From positions 1 to 41,372 of the forward strand of contig NZ_JACHXK010000033.1 in assembly GCF_014192105.1 (NCBI RefSeq): a DNA stretch of 41,372 nt. Reading direction: 5' to 3'. Source of the DNA: Paenibacillus phyllosphaerae. Lineage in GTDB: Bacteria > Bacillota > Bacilli > Paenibacillales > Paenibacillaceae. Below are positions 34,301-41,372 of this stretch, piece after piece; the stretch's first letter is position 1; each line of letters begins with the position of its first letter. The notes beneath the pieces are model-generated. The model was not told the origin of the DNA. It saw only the letters and a program-made list of their open reading frames with translations, and made no database searches. Made by a program: the position numbers and the translations under genes.

Positions 34301-36628
34301 CCATTGGTAGTACATATCTTGGATGTAGATCTGGATCTGCTCGACGCCGGCGGTCACCACGGCATCGGATACGCGCATCCCGTCGCCTGATGGATGCTGC
34401 AGGCCGTCCGGGGCTTTCTGCACGATGACCTTCGGCTTGAGCGCTTGCAGCATGTCGATCGTCGGCACGTTCGGCTCGCTGTTGCCATAGAGGAAACCGG
34501 TAGCGCCGTGCATGATCGGACCGGTAGATTGATCCATGAAGAAGTTCGCAATCGCACCTTTGGCAGGGTCAGTGAAGAACAGCTGGTACGTCTGCTTGCC
34601 TTTGCCATTGGCTGAAGTTACGGTAATCGCGTAGCTGAAAGTGCCGGACTTCTCGACCGTGTACGTCGACTTGGCGTTCGTCGGCTGCGGCATGATGGCC
34701 TCTACTGCCGGAATCTGGGCTACGCCAGCGACCGGATAGTTATAAGCCGTTTTGTTCGCGGTAACCGGGAGCACATCGTCCTGGATCTTAATGCTCGCGA
34801 GCGTGGCATCGTAAGCGGGACCAACCAGCTGCACGAGCTGTTCCTGGCTGAGCGCATGCTTGAAGAACATGACGTCGTCCACCTTGCCCTTAAGGTCCGG
34901 ATCCGCGCTGAACCGGGAGCGGCCCACCGCATTTTTCACGAAGGAAGGCGCCTGGTCGAAAATCTTCTTGTTCGCCTCCATCGACTTCACCGGCGAACCG
35001 TTGATGTAGGCGGTCTGCTGTCCGTTCTGCACCGTATAGGCGACATGCGCCCACTCGTTCTTCGGCGTGGAGAAGCCGCTCATGTATTGCTTGCCGTCCC
35101 CGGTGTTGACTTCGGCGCCGTTAAGCGTAGACACGTAGAAGAATGGGGCCGCATTGGATCCATAGTTCTGCGAGCTCGCATCGAACAACCGAGACCAGGC
35201 GTGTACGTCATTCGGCAGCTTCGTCCACATCGCGATCGTGAACCCAGTCTCATCCGTTACCTGTTCGAACAGGTTAGCTGGCAGGCTAAGCGAACCGCCT
35301 GCGCCGTTGTTGCCGCCAGGCAGATTAAGCACCGAGCCGCGCTCCGGATCGACGACCGTACCAGCGCCGCCTTCCAGCTTGGCATCGTACGTGCCGCCGT
35401 TCTTCTCGTTCAGCAGCTCCCGATTCGCATTCGGAGCCACGTCGAAGGAGTAATAATAATCCGGCGCGATCTCGCCTGGGAGCGGCGCTTTCAAATTATC
35501 GATGGCACTCCGGAGCTTGTCGAGCGCGGCGTCGATCTCCCCTTGCGACAGACTTTCGTCGGCAAGTAAAGCTTCGGTCTCGCCAATAATCGTCTGCAAG
35601 TATTGGAAGGAAGTGCTCGTGTAGTTCTCCTGCGTAATCGCCTTCGCTTCGGAGAGGAGTGCCACCAACGCATCTGTGTTGCCCACTCCGCTTAGTTCGG
35701 CGACATCCTGCTCCGTCAGGTAACGGTTATAGAACGTAAAGTCGTCGATCGAACCCTTAAAGTTCTCGTCCGACGTATACAGCGAGCGCCCGATCGCGCT
35801 ATGTACCACCTTGCTTAAGTAAGCGCTATCGAAGAACTTCGGCAAGACTTGTGCAATCGAAGTAGAGCTGAATCGCTTCACGATGCTGCTATCCAGGTCA
35901 GCGATGAGTTTACCGTCCAGGTAGACGGAATAAGCATCGTTCTTCATCGTCAGGACGAGCTGTTGCCACTTATCCACCTTGAACGGATCGTCGAACTGCA
36001 CATCCACGCCGTCGGTTGCGGATTTATTCGCCGCGATGCCCGTGAACAAGCGCATGTTGTAATCCCCGCCGCCGCGCACGATCGCTAACTCTGGATCGGT
36101 CCAATAATTTGCCCCGGCGTTCGTCGCGCCGAGCGCATTCGGACTCGCCGAGAACAGCCGCGTGTAGCTGTCGTTCTGCCCGACCGGCACCTTCAGCCAC
36201 ATCGAGATCGCGAACCCATCCGTGCCGCTCACGCCGCTGAACAAATTATCCGGCAGCGTCAGCCAGCTGCCCGCCCCCGCATTGCCGCCCGGCAGCTGCA
36301 GCACCTTGCCGCCGCGCTCCGCATCGTTCACGATCGTCGCCGCCGCACCCATGACCGCCGCGGAACCGCTCGCCACCACGTTCGTCACATTCGTGCCGTC
36401 GACCTGCTCGAACGAATATTGCGTCGTAATACTGTCTGCATACCCCGTACTTGCTGCATCTGTCTCACCTGATGGAGTTGTTGAAGGCTCTCCCGATGCC
36501 GCCGTCGTCGAAGCCAGCCCGACCTGCGCGTCCGTCGCCGCTTCCGCCTGCACCGCCGCAGGCAAGGTGTTCACCACTAACCCCAAGGCGAGCAGCTGAG
36601 AGATGAATCTTTTCGATGTGCCCTTCAT
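31358..36628 (-). CDS. Giant secreted GH39-like glycosidase with LamG, CBM, cohesin and dockerin modules
   Basis: A 1756-residue exported protein. ATG 36628 (AAAGGGG upstream) starts a signal peptide ending near Q-A-E-A. Modules in order: LamG-type domain (about 70-310), a FIVAR-like helical spacer (about 320-380), a second LamG domain (about 390-600), a short Ig-like segment, a clan GH-A catalytic domain (about 690-1020) with acid/base E813 in V-I-F-N-E-P-D and nucleophile E920 in V-I-N-E-Y-S-W, two or three carbohydrate-binding beta-sandwiches (about 1120-1560, two beginning E-A-E), a cohesin-like domain (about 1565-1690) and a type I dockerin (two Ca-binding repeats, D-L-N-G-D and D-F-N-Q-D-G). 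The catalytic part resembles GH39 (M-H-G-A-T-G-F-L-Y-G). The two LamG domains are similar to each other. Substrate unproven. Confidence 0.85.
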   Translation of the reverse strand: MKGTSKRFISQLLALGLVVNTLPAAVQAEAATDAQVGLASTTAASGEPSTTPSGETDAASTGYADSITTQYSFEQVDGTNVTNVVASGSAAVMGAAATIVNDAERGGKVLQLPGGNAGAGSWLTLPDNLFSGVSGTDGFAISMWLKVPVGQNDSYTRLFSASPNALGATNAGANYWTDPELAIVRGGGDYNMRLFTGIAANKSATDGVDVQFDDPFKVDKWQQLVLTMKNDAYSVYLDGKLIADLDSSIVKRFSSTSIAQVLPKFFDSAYLSKVVHSAIGRSLYTSDENFKGSIDDFTFYNRYLTEQDVAELSGVGNTDALVALLSEAKAITQENYTSTSFQYLQTIIGETEALLADESLSQGEIDAALDKLRSAIDNLKAPLPGEIAPDYYYSFDVAPNANRELLNEKNGGTYDAKLEGGAGTVVDPERGSVLNLPGGNNGAGGSLSLPANLFEQVTDETGFTIAMWTKLPNDVHAWSRLFDASSQNYGSNAAPFFYVSTLNGAEVNTGDGKQYMSGFSTPKNEWAHVAYTVQNGQQTAYINGSPVKSMEANKKIFDQAPSFVKNAVGRSRFSADPDLKGKVDDVMFFKHALSQEQLVQLVGPAYDATLASIKIQDDVLPVTANKTAYNYPVAGVAQIPAVEAIMPQPTNAKSTYTVEKSGTFSYAITVTSANGKGKQTYQLFFTDPAKGAIANFFMDQSTGPIMHGATGFLYGNSEPNVPTIDMLQALKPKVIVQKAPDGLQHPSGDGMRVSDAVVTAGVEQIQIYIQDMYYQWPYEYKGLDQYEQLAIETVRKLKNDRNSDKYVYVIFNEPDGIWFGGNMDEDGFFAAFKRIYDAVKKEDPNARIAGPNLSGYNYNVMDGFMNYCKANGCVPDVMTWHELGNGASDSFESRWDDHYDHYRGLEAKYGIAELPIVINEYSWFEDPGAAGSMILWLSRFEEKKVYGAIAYWHLANSLNELAADANKPNGAWWLYKWYAQMSGNTVPIETTNAKFDGLYGLSSIDEATDTAYALFGGQDGALTSTMHNLADTAAFKDASKVHVKLYRTKFTGYYGTLEAPRVEFDGNVALEQGNLAITVPDANALDGYFAIVTPATDEPVTQPAAYDRLWTQTYEAERATLSSGVQIGYMDGSPASNGQYVKGLSSADTVAFAVNAPVDGSYKLEMFYGNQAPLTDGKNRAQGLLAQQLLTIDGEEYGNLDYDSTIFDDYFKSKVLYVDLTAGEHTLQFSKSGGMDASLDKVDVTYNGARGLKVSAPLVLEAEEAQAGNGYNRANDKPNFSSSGYVTGSGEIVFTAVVPENGYYDVTLDYAADSAGTADLFKQIAVHPATAASDQSIKAEWSPVGSVKYTPSSGFATADGPKLYLTAGVNTLKVAASKPIAIDSLKIAPAPAATEQHTTVIEAESATLFGTATATDNVNASGGQWVTDIGESKDNGLTFDVTVSEAGAYKLSVDYVNNEPAPPIVTDAHPTGYIHPYNTDLVERYAQVVVNGGTPQTVYFINTLSWEAIRNTVVDVTLTEGNNTITIYNDNSYRFSNVVQYAPYFDKFEVAKASVEGSTDNRQTALEGPQAVQPGKSFDLNYVLKQKQADVFAQDVTVTYDAEQLEFVKAEPVQKAWELVAQSTETAGQVRLIAANIGGKPEASGVMFKLTWKVKGTQTTFTTVALGNVVLANAAGIETVLQGSSLGIQIQGNEQPNGDLNGDARYSIGDLAMVASYYGKTSDDPAWQSTYARADFNQDGVIDIIDIAHVASLILQ

Positions 36629-36657
36629 CGTGTAACCCCTTTCATAACGATTCGAAC

Positions 36658-36739
36658 TCGATTGCATTTACATTTCCATTGTATCGGATCGCCTGAAGGG
36701 GCAACATGCTTTGATGTTCAGGGGAATGTTGAAAATATT
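36658..36739 (-). promoter_or_regulatory. Promoter and operator-like block of the GH39-like gene
   Basis: The - strand has TACAAT (36678-36683) in CGATACAAT. Twenty-nine nt upstream lie, on the + strand, GATGTTCA (36713-36720) and AATGTTGAAAATATT (36725-36739), matching the block at 27796-27822 in sequence and spacing. A weak cre-like sequence (14 of 16) overlaps the start region at 36658-36673. No good -35 box is seen, as expected for an activated promoter. Confidence 0.5.
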
Positions 36740-36768
36740 CGGGGGAGGGGACTTATTAAAAAGAAATA

Positions 36769-36800
36769 AACCGATTACAGTCAATGGACAGTAATCGGTT
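36769..36800 (-). terminator. Terminator of the defence-like operon
   Basis: A perfect 10-bp stem AACCGATTAC (36769-36778) / GTAATCGGTT (36791-36800) with a 12-nt loop is followed on the - strand by a T-rich run (TTTATTTCTTTTT). It ends the three-gene operon just after the stop at 36841 and coincides with the change in base composition. Confidence 0.85.
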
Positions 36801-36840
36801 CAATGTTGATTATTATTGTTTTGTAGGTGGTAGAGATTAA

Positions 36841-37713
36841 TTATAAATTTATCTCCAACATTTCCCGCAGTGTATCTATAGCCTCCCGCTTATTTACTGG
36901 AAGATTCATTGAACATCCCGAGTATATTACGATTGGGAGTCCTTTTGAATTCATTTTCGGCTTGAACTTAAAAAAGCGATGAGCAATACGACCTTTGCTT
37001 CCAAATAGAAAGACAGGATCTCCATCAAGGTAAAATTTATTAGGATAACTCTTTAAGATATCAGCCCATGGTAACCCTACTCCTAATATGTGCTTAACGA
37101 GCCTTAAAGCTGCTATTTCTTCAATTGATTCTATTGCTAGCTGTGTTGAAGGCATATCTCTAAACCACTTTTCTTGAGAAACCATGCCAGCTTTCCAACG
37201 GTCCGAATGAAATGGAAATAATTCAACCGTATGTAAAAATGAAACACCTCCAATAACCCGCTGAACTTGTTCGAGTTTTTTCCGTCTCCAATGACTTGGC
37301 CCTAATAAGAGGTCATATTCCTTCTCCCTATCTAGGAATTTTTCCTTTGTCCAACCTTTTGTATGACGTTCAATAATGACTTTATTCCATTGACGTTTGG
37401 CTTCGTCGTAATCAAGCCCTTTAAAAAGTTCTTTGACTTGTTTCTCAGACACTGGACCAGGGTTAAGTAAAGGCATAAATATATCTTCACTCATATCATC
37501 ATTAAGATAACCATAGAAAGGTTGAGGAAATAGTTCGTAACGAAATAGATTTTGAATGTTAGAAGGTACCAACGAATAATCAGGACCGGAAGTATATTGG
37601 GTTAGTTCTGTTTGTTCTAAGAACTTATTCTCCCAATGTGATATTAAAGAAGTTATAGCCGAACGCTTCAAAGACAACCACTCCCTCAATTGTGAGCACT
37701 CAATCTGATCCAA
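36841..37713 (-). CDS. Unrecognised protein with uracil-DNA-glycosylase-like motifs, third gene of a Gabija-like operon
   Basis: A 290-residue soluble protein, AT-rich like its neighbours and 29 nt downstream of the helicase gene. I do not recognise a named family. Three stretches recall the uracil-DNA-glycosylase-like fold: F-P-Q-P-F-Y-G-Y-L (62-70) leading into P-L-L-N-P-G-P (81-87), a position where this fold carries its G-x-N-P-G-type loop; then V-E-L-F-P-F-H-S (163-170); and near the end I-Y-S-G-C-S-M-N-L-P. That is pattern memory, not a search result. The start is uncertain: TTG 37713 is the ORF limit with no ribosome binding site; TTG 37671 has AGGGAG 9 nt upstream. Gene order implies that it works with the nuclease and helicase. 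Confidence 0.6.
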   Translation of the reverse strand: MDQIECSQLREWLSLKRSAITSLISHWENKFLEQTELTQYTSGPDYSLVPSNIQNLFRYELFPQPFYGYLNDDMSEDIFMPLLNPGPVSEKQVKELFKGLDYDEAKRQWNKVIIERHTKGWTKEKFLDREKEYDLLLGPSHWRRKKLEQVQRVIGGVSFLHTVELFPFHSDRWKAGMVSQEKWFRDMPSTQLAIESIEEIAALRLVKHILGVGLPWADILKSYPNKFYLDGDPVFLFGSKGRIAHRFFKFKPKMNSKGLPIVIYSGCSMNLPVNKREAIDTLREMLEINL

Positions 37714-37742
37714 TGAATACTTGCCGTTTCAAAAGTCAAAAA

Positions 37743-39623
37743 CTATATTTCTTTAACATTCTCGGCTCCAAACCACTGTGTGGCCTGCTCTAGAACATCA
37801 GCATTTGGGTTTTGATAGAATACACACAAATTCTCTCTAGCCCTTGTACAACAAACGTAGAACATTTTCTTGGTCCTCTTGTAAATAGACTCTTTATCTG
37901 TCCGATCACAAAATAAATACTCAAAGTTAAAATTGTTCCATCCTCCATTATTTAAAATAACTAGAACGTTATTAAATTCTGCACCTTTGATTTTATGTTG
38001 GGTCGAAAATGGGGAATGACCCTCTAGGTAATTATATAAATTTATAAACTCCACGTACTTCACTTTTTTCACTCTATTATAAAGATATTCATTATCCTTA
38101 ACGAATCTCTTGAAACTGTCATCTTGTATACAGAATCTTTGATCATCAACATATTGAATTACTTGTTCGATAGTTGAATCTCTCATATTTTCAATTTGAG
38201 TTACTATTTTATTAACTCTCTCTTTATCTTCAAGAGAAATAATGCTATATTCTGTCTTTCTAATAAAGTCATTATATAGTCTCTGTCTGTATAACCAAAC
38301 GATTGAATGTATTTTGAAGAGATGTTGTATTAAAGGGTCTCTCTTCGTCCCCCTACTATCTCTATCATCTGGATCTAGTTTTTTATCATCTATCAACATA
38401 TCTTTTGTAATATAAAACTTTCTTACTATAGAGTACGGGAGATCTTTAACTTGTTTATAAAGCGCATTATGATCAGGATTATCAGTAATAATGTCTTTCC
38501 TTAGCTTCTTTTTATTTGTTAATTGGAGCAGATCTACTATCTCATCGAATGTAAGATTATCATCAAGTTCTAATTGAGCCTCTTTAATTTTCGTTTTTAA
38601 CTTACCAATTAAGTCAATTATAGGATCTTTATCATATACTTCCATTAAATCTGAAAAACCAGCAGATGGTGCAATAAGATTGTGGGTAAGATATAATTCT
38701 TTAGTTTTTTTAGGATCAGAAAAGTCCCACCCAGAAAAGTCCTCACCATTCTTTAAGCTATTCAGATCGAGGGAATCACTAAGAGAATATAAAAACTTAA
38801 CATTCCCTTCTTTTAATTTCCCCTCTTTCATATTCGGTGCTAACATATCATTTGAAGGTTCTTGTGATAAACCATCATCCCTTAATGTATTTGCCAAATC
38901 CATGACCTTTTTTGGATTTCTACGATTTTGCTTCTTTCTAACTTCAAAAAGCTCCTGAGTTTCTAAATACTTATTAAGGTCACCTATGCCATCATCGTAA
39001 ATAGATTGCATTGCGTCTCCAAAAAAACCTATAATATTTACTTTATTACTTTGTTTTAGATGCTCTATGAATATCTCAATAACCTGAGAATGTGTATCTT
39101 GATATTCATCTATAAAGATAAATTGATACTTATCTTTTAATATGTCGCAAAGCAAAGGGTATGTCTTGTACATATAATTGGCTAATATTAATACTTCATT
39201 ATGAGAAATAATTCCGTCACTAATTCTTGTGTAGTCTTTATACTGAATATTATTCTTAAAATAACTCACATTATTTATGATTTCGGTACCTTCGATTTTG
39301 GATTGTTTATCTTTTATTAAAGCCAATAAACTCTTCTTCAGATCCTTTTGAAATACTTTAATATTGTCCCACAAGAAATCGTGTATTGTTGAAACTTGTA
39401 AGTTTTGATGATTCACTCTTTCATTTATTTCTTTCACAGCAGCATTAGTATAAGTAATACATGCTACTTTCGACGTAGGATTTTCAGTGAGAACTTCATT
39501 TATAATTTGGACTAGAGAGTATGTCTTACCGCTTCCTGCACCTCCGCTTAAAAGAAAGTTTTTTTGTTTTCTAATAAGTTCACCTATATGTATCACTTCA
39601 GTTTCTAACTGTTTTTCAGCCAT
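37743..39623 (-). CDS. UvrD/Rep-like superfamily 1 helicase, GajB-like
   Basis: A 626-residue DNA helicase. Motifs in order: Walker A G-G-A-G-S-G-K-T (27-34), Ia in A-C-I-T-Y-T-N-A-A-V-K-E-I, motif II F-I-D-E-Y-Q-D-T, motif III F-G-D-A-M-Q-S-I-Y, motif V S-T-Q-H-K-I-K-G-A-E-F, and motif VI C-C-T-R-A-R-E-N. All are present, so the enzyme looks intact. ATG 39623 is chosen (GGAGGG upstream) over a longer frame to 39659. It overlaps the OLD nuclease gene by 19 nt. An OLD nuclease followed by a UvrD helicase is the Gabija arrangement (GajA nuclease, GajB helicase), an anti-phage system. This copy is longer than the roughly 500 residues of the reference GajB. Confidence 0.88.
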   Translation of the reverse strand: MAEKQLETEVIHIGELIRKQKNFLLSGGAGSGKTYSLVQIINEVLTENPTSKVACITYTNAAVKEINERVNHQNLQVSTIHDFLWDNIKVFQKDLKKSLLALIKDKQSKIEGTEIINNVSYFKNNIQYKDYTRISDGIISHNEVLILANYMYKTYPLLCDILKDKYQFIFIDEYQDTHSQVIEIFIEHLKQSNKVNIIGFFGDAMQSIYDDGIGDLNKYLETQELFEVRKKQNRRNPKKVMDLANTLRDDGLSQEPSNDMLAPNMKEGKLKEGNVKFLYSLSDSLDLNSLKNGEDFSGWDFSDPKKTKELYLTHNLIAPSAGFSDLMEVYDKDPIIDLIGKLKTKIKEAQLELDDNLTFDEIVDLLQLTNKKKLRKDIITDNPDHNALYKQVKDLPYSIVRKFYITKDMLIDDKKLDPDDRDSRGTKRDPLIQHLFKIHSIVWLYRQRLYNDFIRKTEYSIISLEDKERVNKIVTQIENMRDSTIEQVIQYVDDQRFCIQDDSFKRFVKDNEYLYNRVKKVKYVEFINLYNYLEGHSPFSTQHKIKGAEFNNVLVILNNGGWNNFNFEYLFCDRTDKESIYKRTKKMFYVCCTRARENLCVFYQNPNADVLEQATQWFGAENVKEI

Positions 39624-41230
39624 AATAATCCCTCCATGATATATCCTGGGATATGCCAATTACAGTATTTCTTATTATCCTCTTCCTGGCTGTTTAATAA
39701 TATTTCCATAGCAAAAGAAGGTTTCTTATCAACACAACCCTCAGCTAAAGCATATGGATCTTTACTGTCATCTTCAAAAAAAGATATGTTTTTTAAACTC
39801 TTAAACTTTGTCTTATTGTTTACTATAAATTGTCTATTTAAATGAAAAAACGCATCTTCAAAGCTTCTGGCATGGTATTCAATTTCTGTTGAATTCACTT
39901 CTTTAGTTTGATAAATTACAAGTAAATTCCCTTGTTTGCTCGGTAACCATGTCTTAGTATTTTCATCTCTTTGAAGAAGCTTATTTTCTAGGGATAACTC
40001 TTTATAAAATAGTAAATCGTTTATTATTCCATTAGCAGATTGTGCAACTCCTGCTTCTAGGCCAACTGCTGCCGCTGTATCAAGAAAATATTGTACATAT
40101 TTAGATGGATTAATAAAATGTTTTAAAGAAGCATTTGTGGTAATAGATGCATCATCATCGGCTACCTTGCACTTCCCAGTTTTTTCGCCATCTTTTGTTT
40201 TTATTTTCTTTGCGGAGTCAATATCAGTAATAATTAAAGATTTTATGCCTATAAATGCAATGAATTTTTCAAATATATGAGAATATGCTCCCACTTCAAT
40301 AATAGAGATATTTTGAGAACCCAAAGGGTTTAAACTTTCCTCTTGATCAATTTTCTTCATCATTGCAGGTAATAATATTCGTTCAGTGTCTCCTTCAATA
40401 AATATAGCTTTATCGGCAAAGAAGAGCTCTGCTCGATGTAATGTTAGGTATTGTTTAAGAAATTTATAATTGTTAATTTCGCCATCTTTTTCATACTCTT
40501 TATGTAAGTCCTTAAGGTTTTTCGCTATAACCCTGTTTCTCTCCGTCTTGTAGAAGTATTTAATATCGTCGAATTCGCATTCTGAAGTTATATGACAGGA
40601 GTGCGTTGAAATAATAGTTTGTAACTGAAATGCAACTCCATCCTCACCGTTACTGGCGTGTCTTAAAATATCTTTAATATTTTTTATGAATATATATTGC
40701 ATTTGTGGATGGGTATGAGCTTCTGGCTCTTCAATAAAAAGTAAATTGATGTCTGCAGGTTTTATATTTGGCATATTGTTGTTTCTAAAATCATTTAGTA
40801 ACAACTCTATTTCAAAGATCATACTAATTAAATTTAGATACCCTAAACCATTAAAATTCTCTGGTAATGAATGTTCTCCCGAATGGTCATACATCACAGT
40901 TGTGTTACCTTTTAATAGTTCTTTGTGATTTAACGTAGACTCTATTTTTATCATTGAATCTCCCCGATTTATTCCACCGAAGCGTGCCACCTTGTCGATA
41001 ATTCCTTTGAACATTCCCTTATAGATTTCGTTTAAGTTAATGTCCGTTTTACTAAGAGCTGACTTAAAATCATTTATAAAATGTAGCTCACTTTCTTTCT
41101 CTTCATTCTTCTCGTAATATTTTGACGAAAGATATGATAGAGTTTTGTCTGAGTCAACATTTGAAACATTTCTTTTTGCGCTGATGACTTTAAAGTTAAT
41201 AATTTTATCTATATAGGACGCAATTAACAA
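39605..41230 (-). pseudogene. OLD-family ATPase/TOPRIM nuclease (GajA-like), N-terminal part missing
   Basis: The readable frame gives 541 residues from TTG 41230 but begins in the middle of the ABC-type ATPase domain. Present are the signature-like N-F-N-G-L-G-Y-L-N-L-I (125-135), Walker B L-L-F-I-E-E-P-E-A-H (163-172), the H-loop S-T-H-S, and a full TOPRIM nuclease domain with F-I-E-G-D-T-E (E279) and I-T-D-I-D (D336, D338). Missing is the N-terminal segment with the Walker A loop, roughly 150-200 residues in the family. Sequence just upstream of 41225 is unrelated and belongs to an IS630-type element, with an in-frame TGA a few codons before the TTG. The simplest reading is disruption of a Gabija-type gajA by that insertion; the remainder may lie beyond the IS outside the window. 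Confidence 0.8.
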
Positions 41231-41372
41231 ACGAACAAAAACTCACCCGCCACCAAATCGGGTAATCAATAGTAAATAGCACCCGGTGGTGATAAAAATG
41301 AGTACTACAAAAATCGAACAACTCAATATGGCCATGAGAGAGACATCAGACAAGCGACTTTACGAAAGGTAT
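41227..41372 (+). mobile_element. Left end of an IS630-family insertion sequence (partial)
   Basis: The stretch begins where homology to the OLD nuclease stops. A TA dinucleotide at 41225-41226 fits the TA target of IS630/Tc1-type elements, although the exact boundary is not certain. An ACCCG/CGGGT hairpin and a CACCCGGTGGTG segment precede the transposase start. The other end is outside the window. Confidence 0.55.
41298..41372 (+). CDS. Start of an IS630-family transposase (partial)
   Basis: The first 25 codons of a rightward gene are visible, starting at ATG 41298 behind GGTGGTGA with 5 nt spacing. The segments I-E-Q-L-N-M-A-M-R-E and D-K-R-L-Y-E-R-Y are typical of the N-terminus of IS630-family transposases, where they begin the helix-turn-helix DNA-binding domain. 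The gene continues past the window, so completeness cannot be judged. Confidence 0.6.
   Translation, partial: MSTTKIEQLNMAMRETSDKRLYERY

Noticed and set aside
31358..36628. Cellulosome component
   Set aside because: Although dockerin and cohesin domains occur, there is no scaffoldin, no other dockerin enzyme and no cellulase in the window, and such domains also occur outside cellulosomes.

Overview
The window looks like a chromosomal segment of a Gram-positive, saprophytic member of the Paenibacillaceae (Paenibacillus or Cohnella type). The evidence is strong AGGAGG-type ribosome binding sites with frequent TTG/GTG starts, YesM/YesN-type two-component systems, LplB/LplC-like permeases, lipoprotein binding proteins without a local ATPase, catabolite-response (cre) sites, and very large secreted multi-domain glycosidases. 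No rRNA, tRNA or CRISPR array was seen.

Layout. 1-301: start of a leftward IS605/IS1341-type TnpB gene with a hairpin upstream of it. 302-1627: a lone sugar-binding lipoprotein (-). 1832-4576: a + strand operon with its own sigma-A promoter and terminator: a small DUF6530-like protein, a MoxR-type AAA+ ATPase and a VWA-domain protein. The VWA frame has no convincing start codon and joins the ATPase frame at an A9 slippery tract. 4606-7408: an AraC regulator and a divergent GH2 beta-glucuronidase-like enzyme. 7444-18714: a large - strand locus: YesM/YesN pair, a 177-bp nested inverted repeat, binding lipoprotein, two permeases, then two Gfo/Idh/MocA oxidoreductases and two TIM-barrel isomerase/epimerases. 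18902-22129: divergent secreted GH30 galactanase-like enzyme with four CBM32 domains. 22204-31170 (-): GH36 alpha-galactosidase, two permeases, binding lipoprotein, second YesN/YesM pair. 31358-36628 (-): a 1756-residue secreted protein with a GH39-like catalytic domain, LamG, CBM, cohesin and dockerin modules.

Taken together the catabolic genes suggest capture and breakdown of a branched, galactose- and uronate-containing plant glycan, plausibly type II arabinogalactan. GH30 and GH39 act outside the cell, two CUT1 importers bring in oligosaccharides, and GH36, GH2 and the redox/isomerase enzymes work inside. By comparing promoters I found two separate shared operator-like motifs. One is common to the first binding protein and GH30. 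The other is common to the second binding protein and GH39. Each fits one of the two YesN regulators.

From about 36.75 kb the base composition drops sharply to AT-rich DNA. This island carries a - strand three-gene operon: an OLD-family nuclease that lacks its N-terminal Walker A part, a UvrD-like helicase (together Gabija-like, GajA/GajB) and an unrecognised 290-residue protein with uracil-DNA-glycosylase-like motifs. The nuclease gene is cut at its 5' end exactly where an IS630-family insertion sequence begins, and the window ends inside that transposase.
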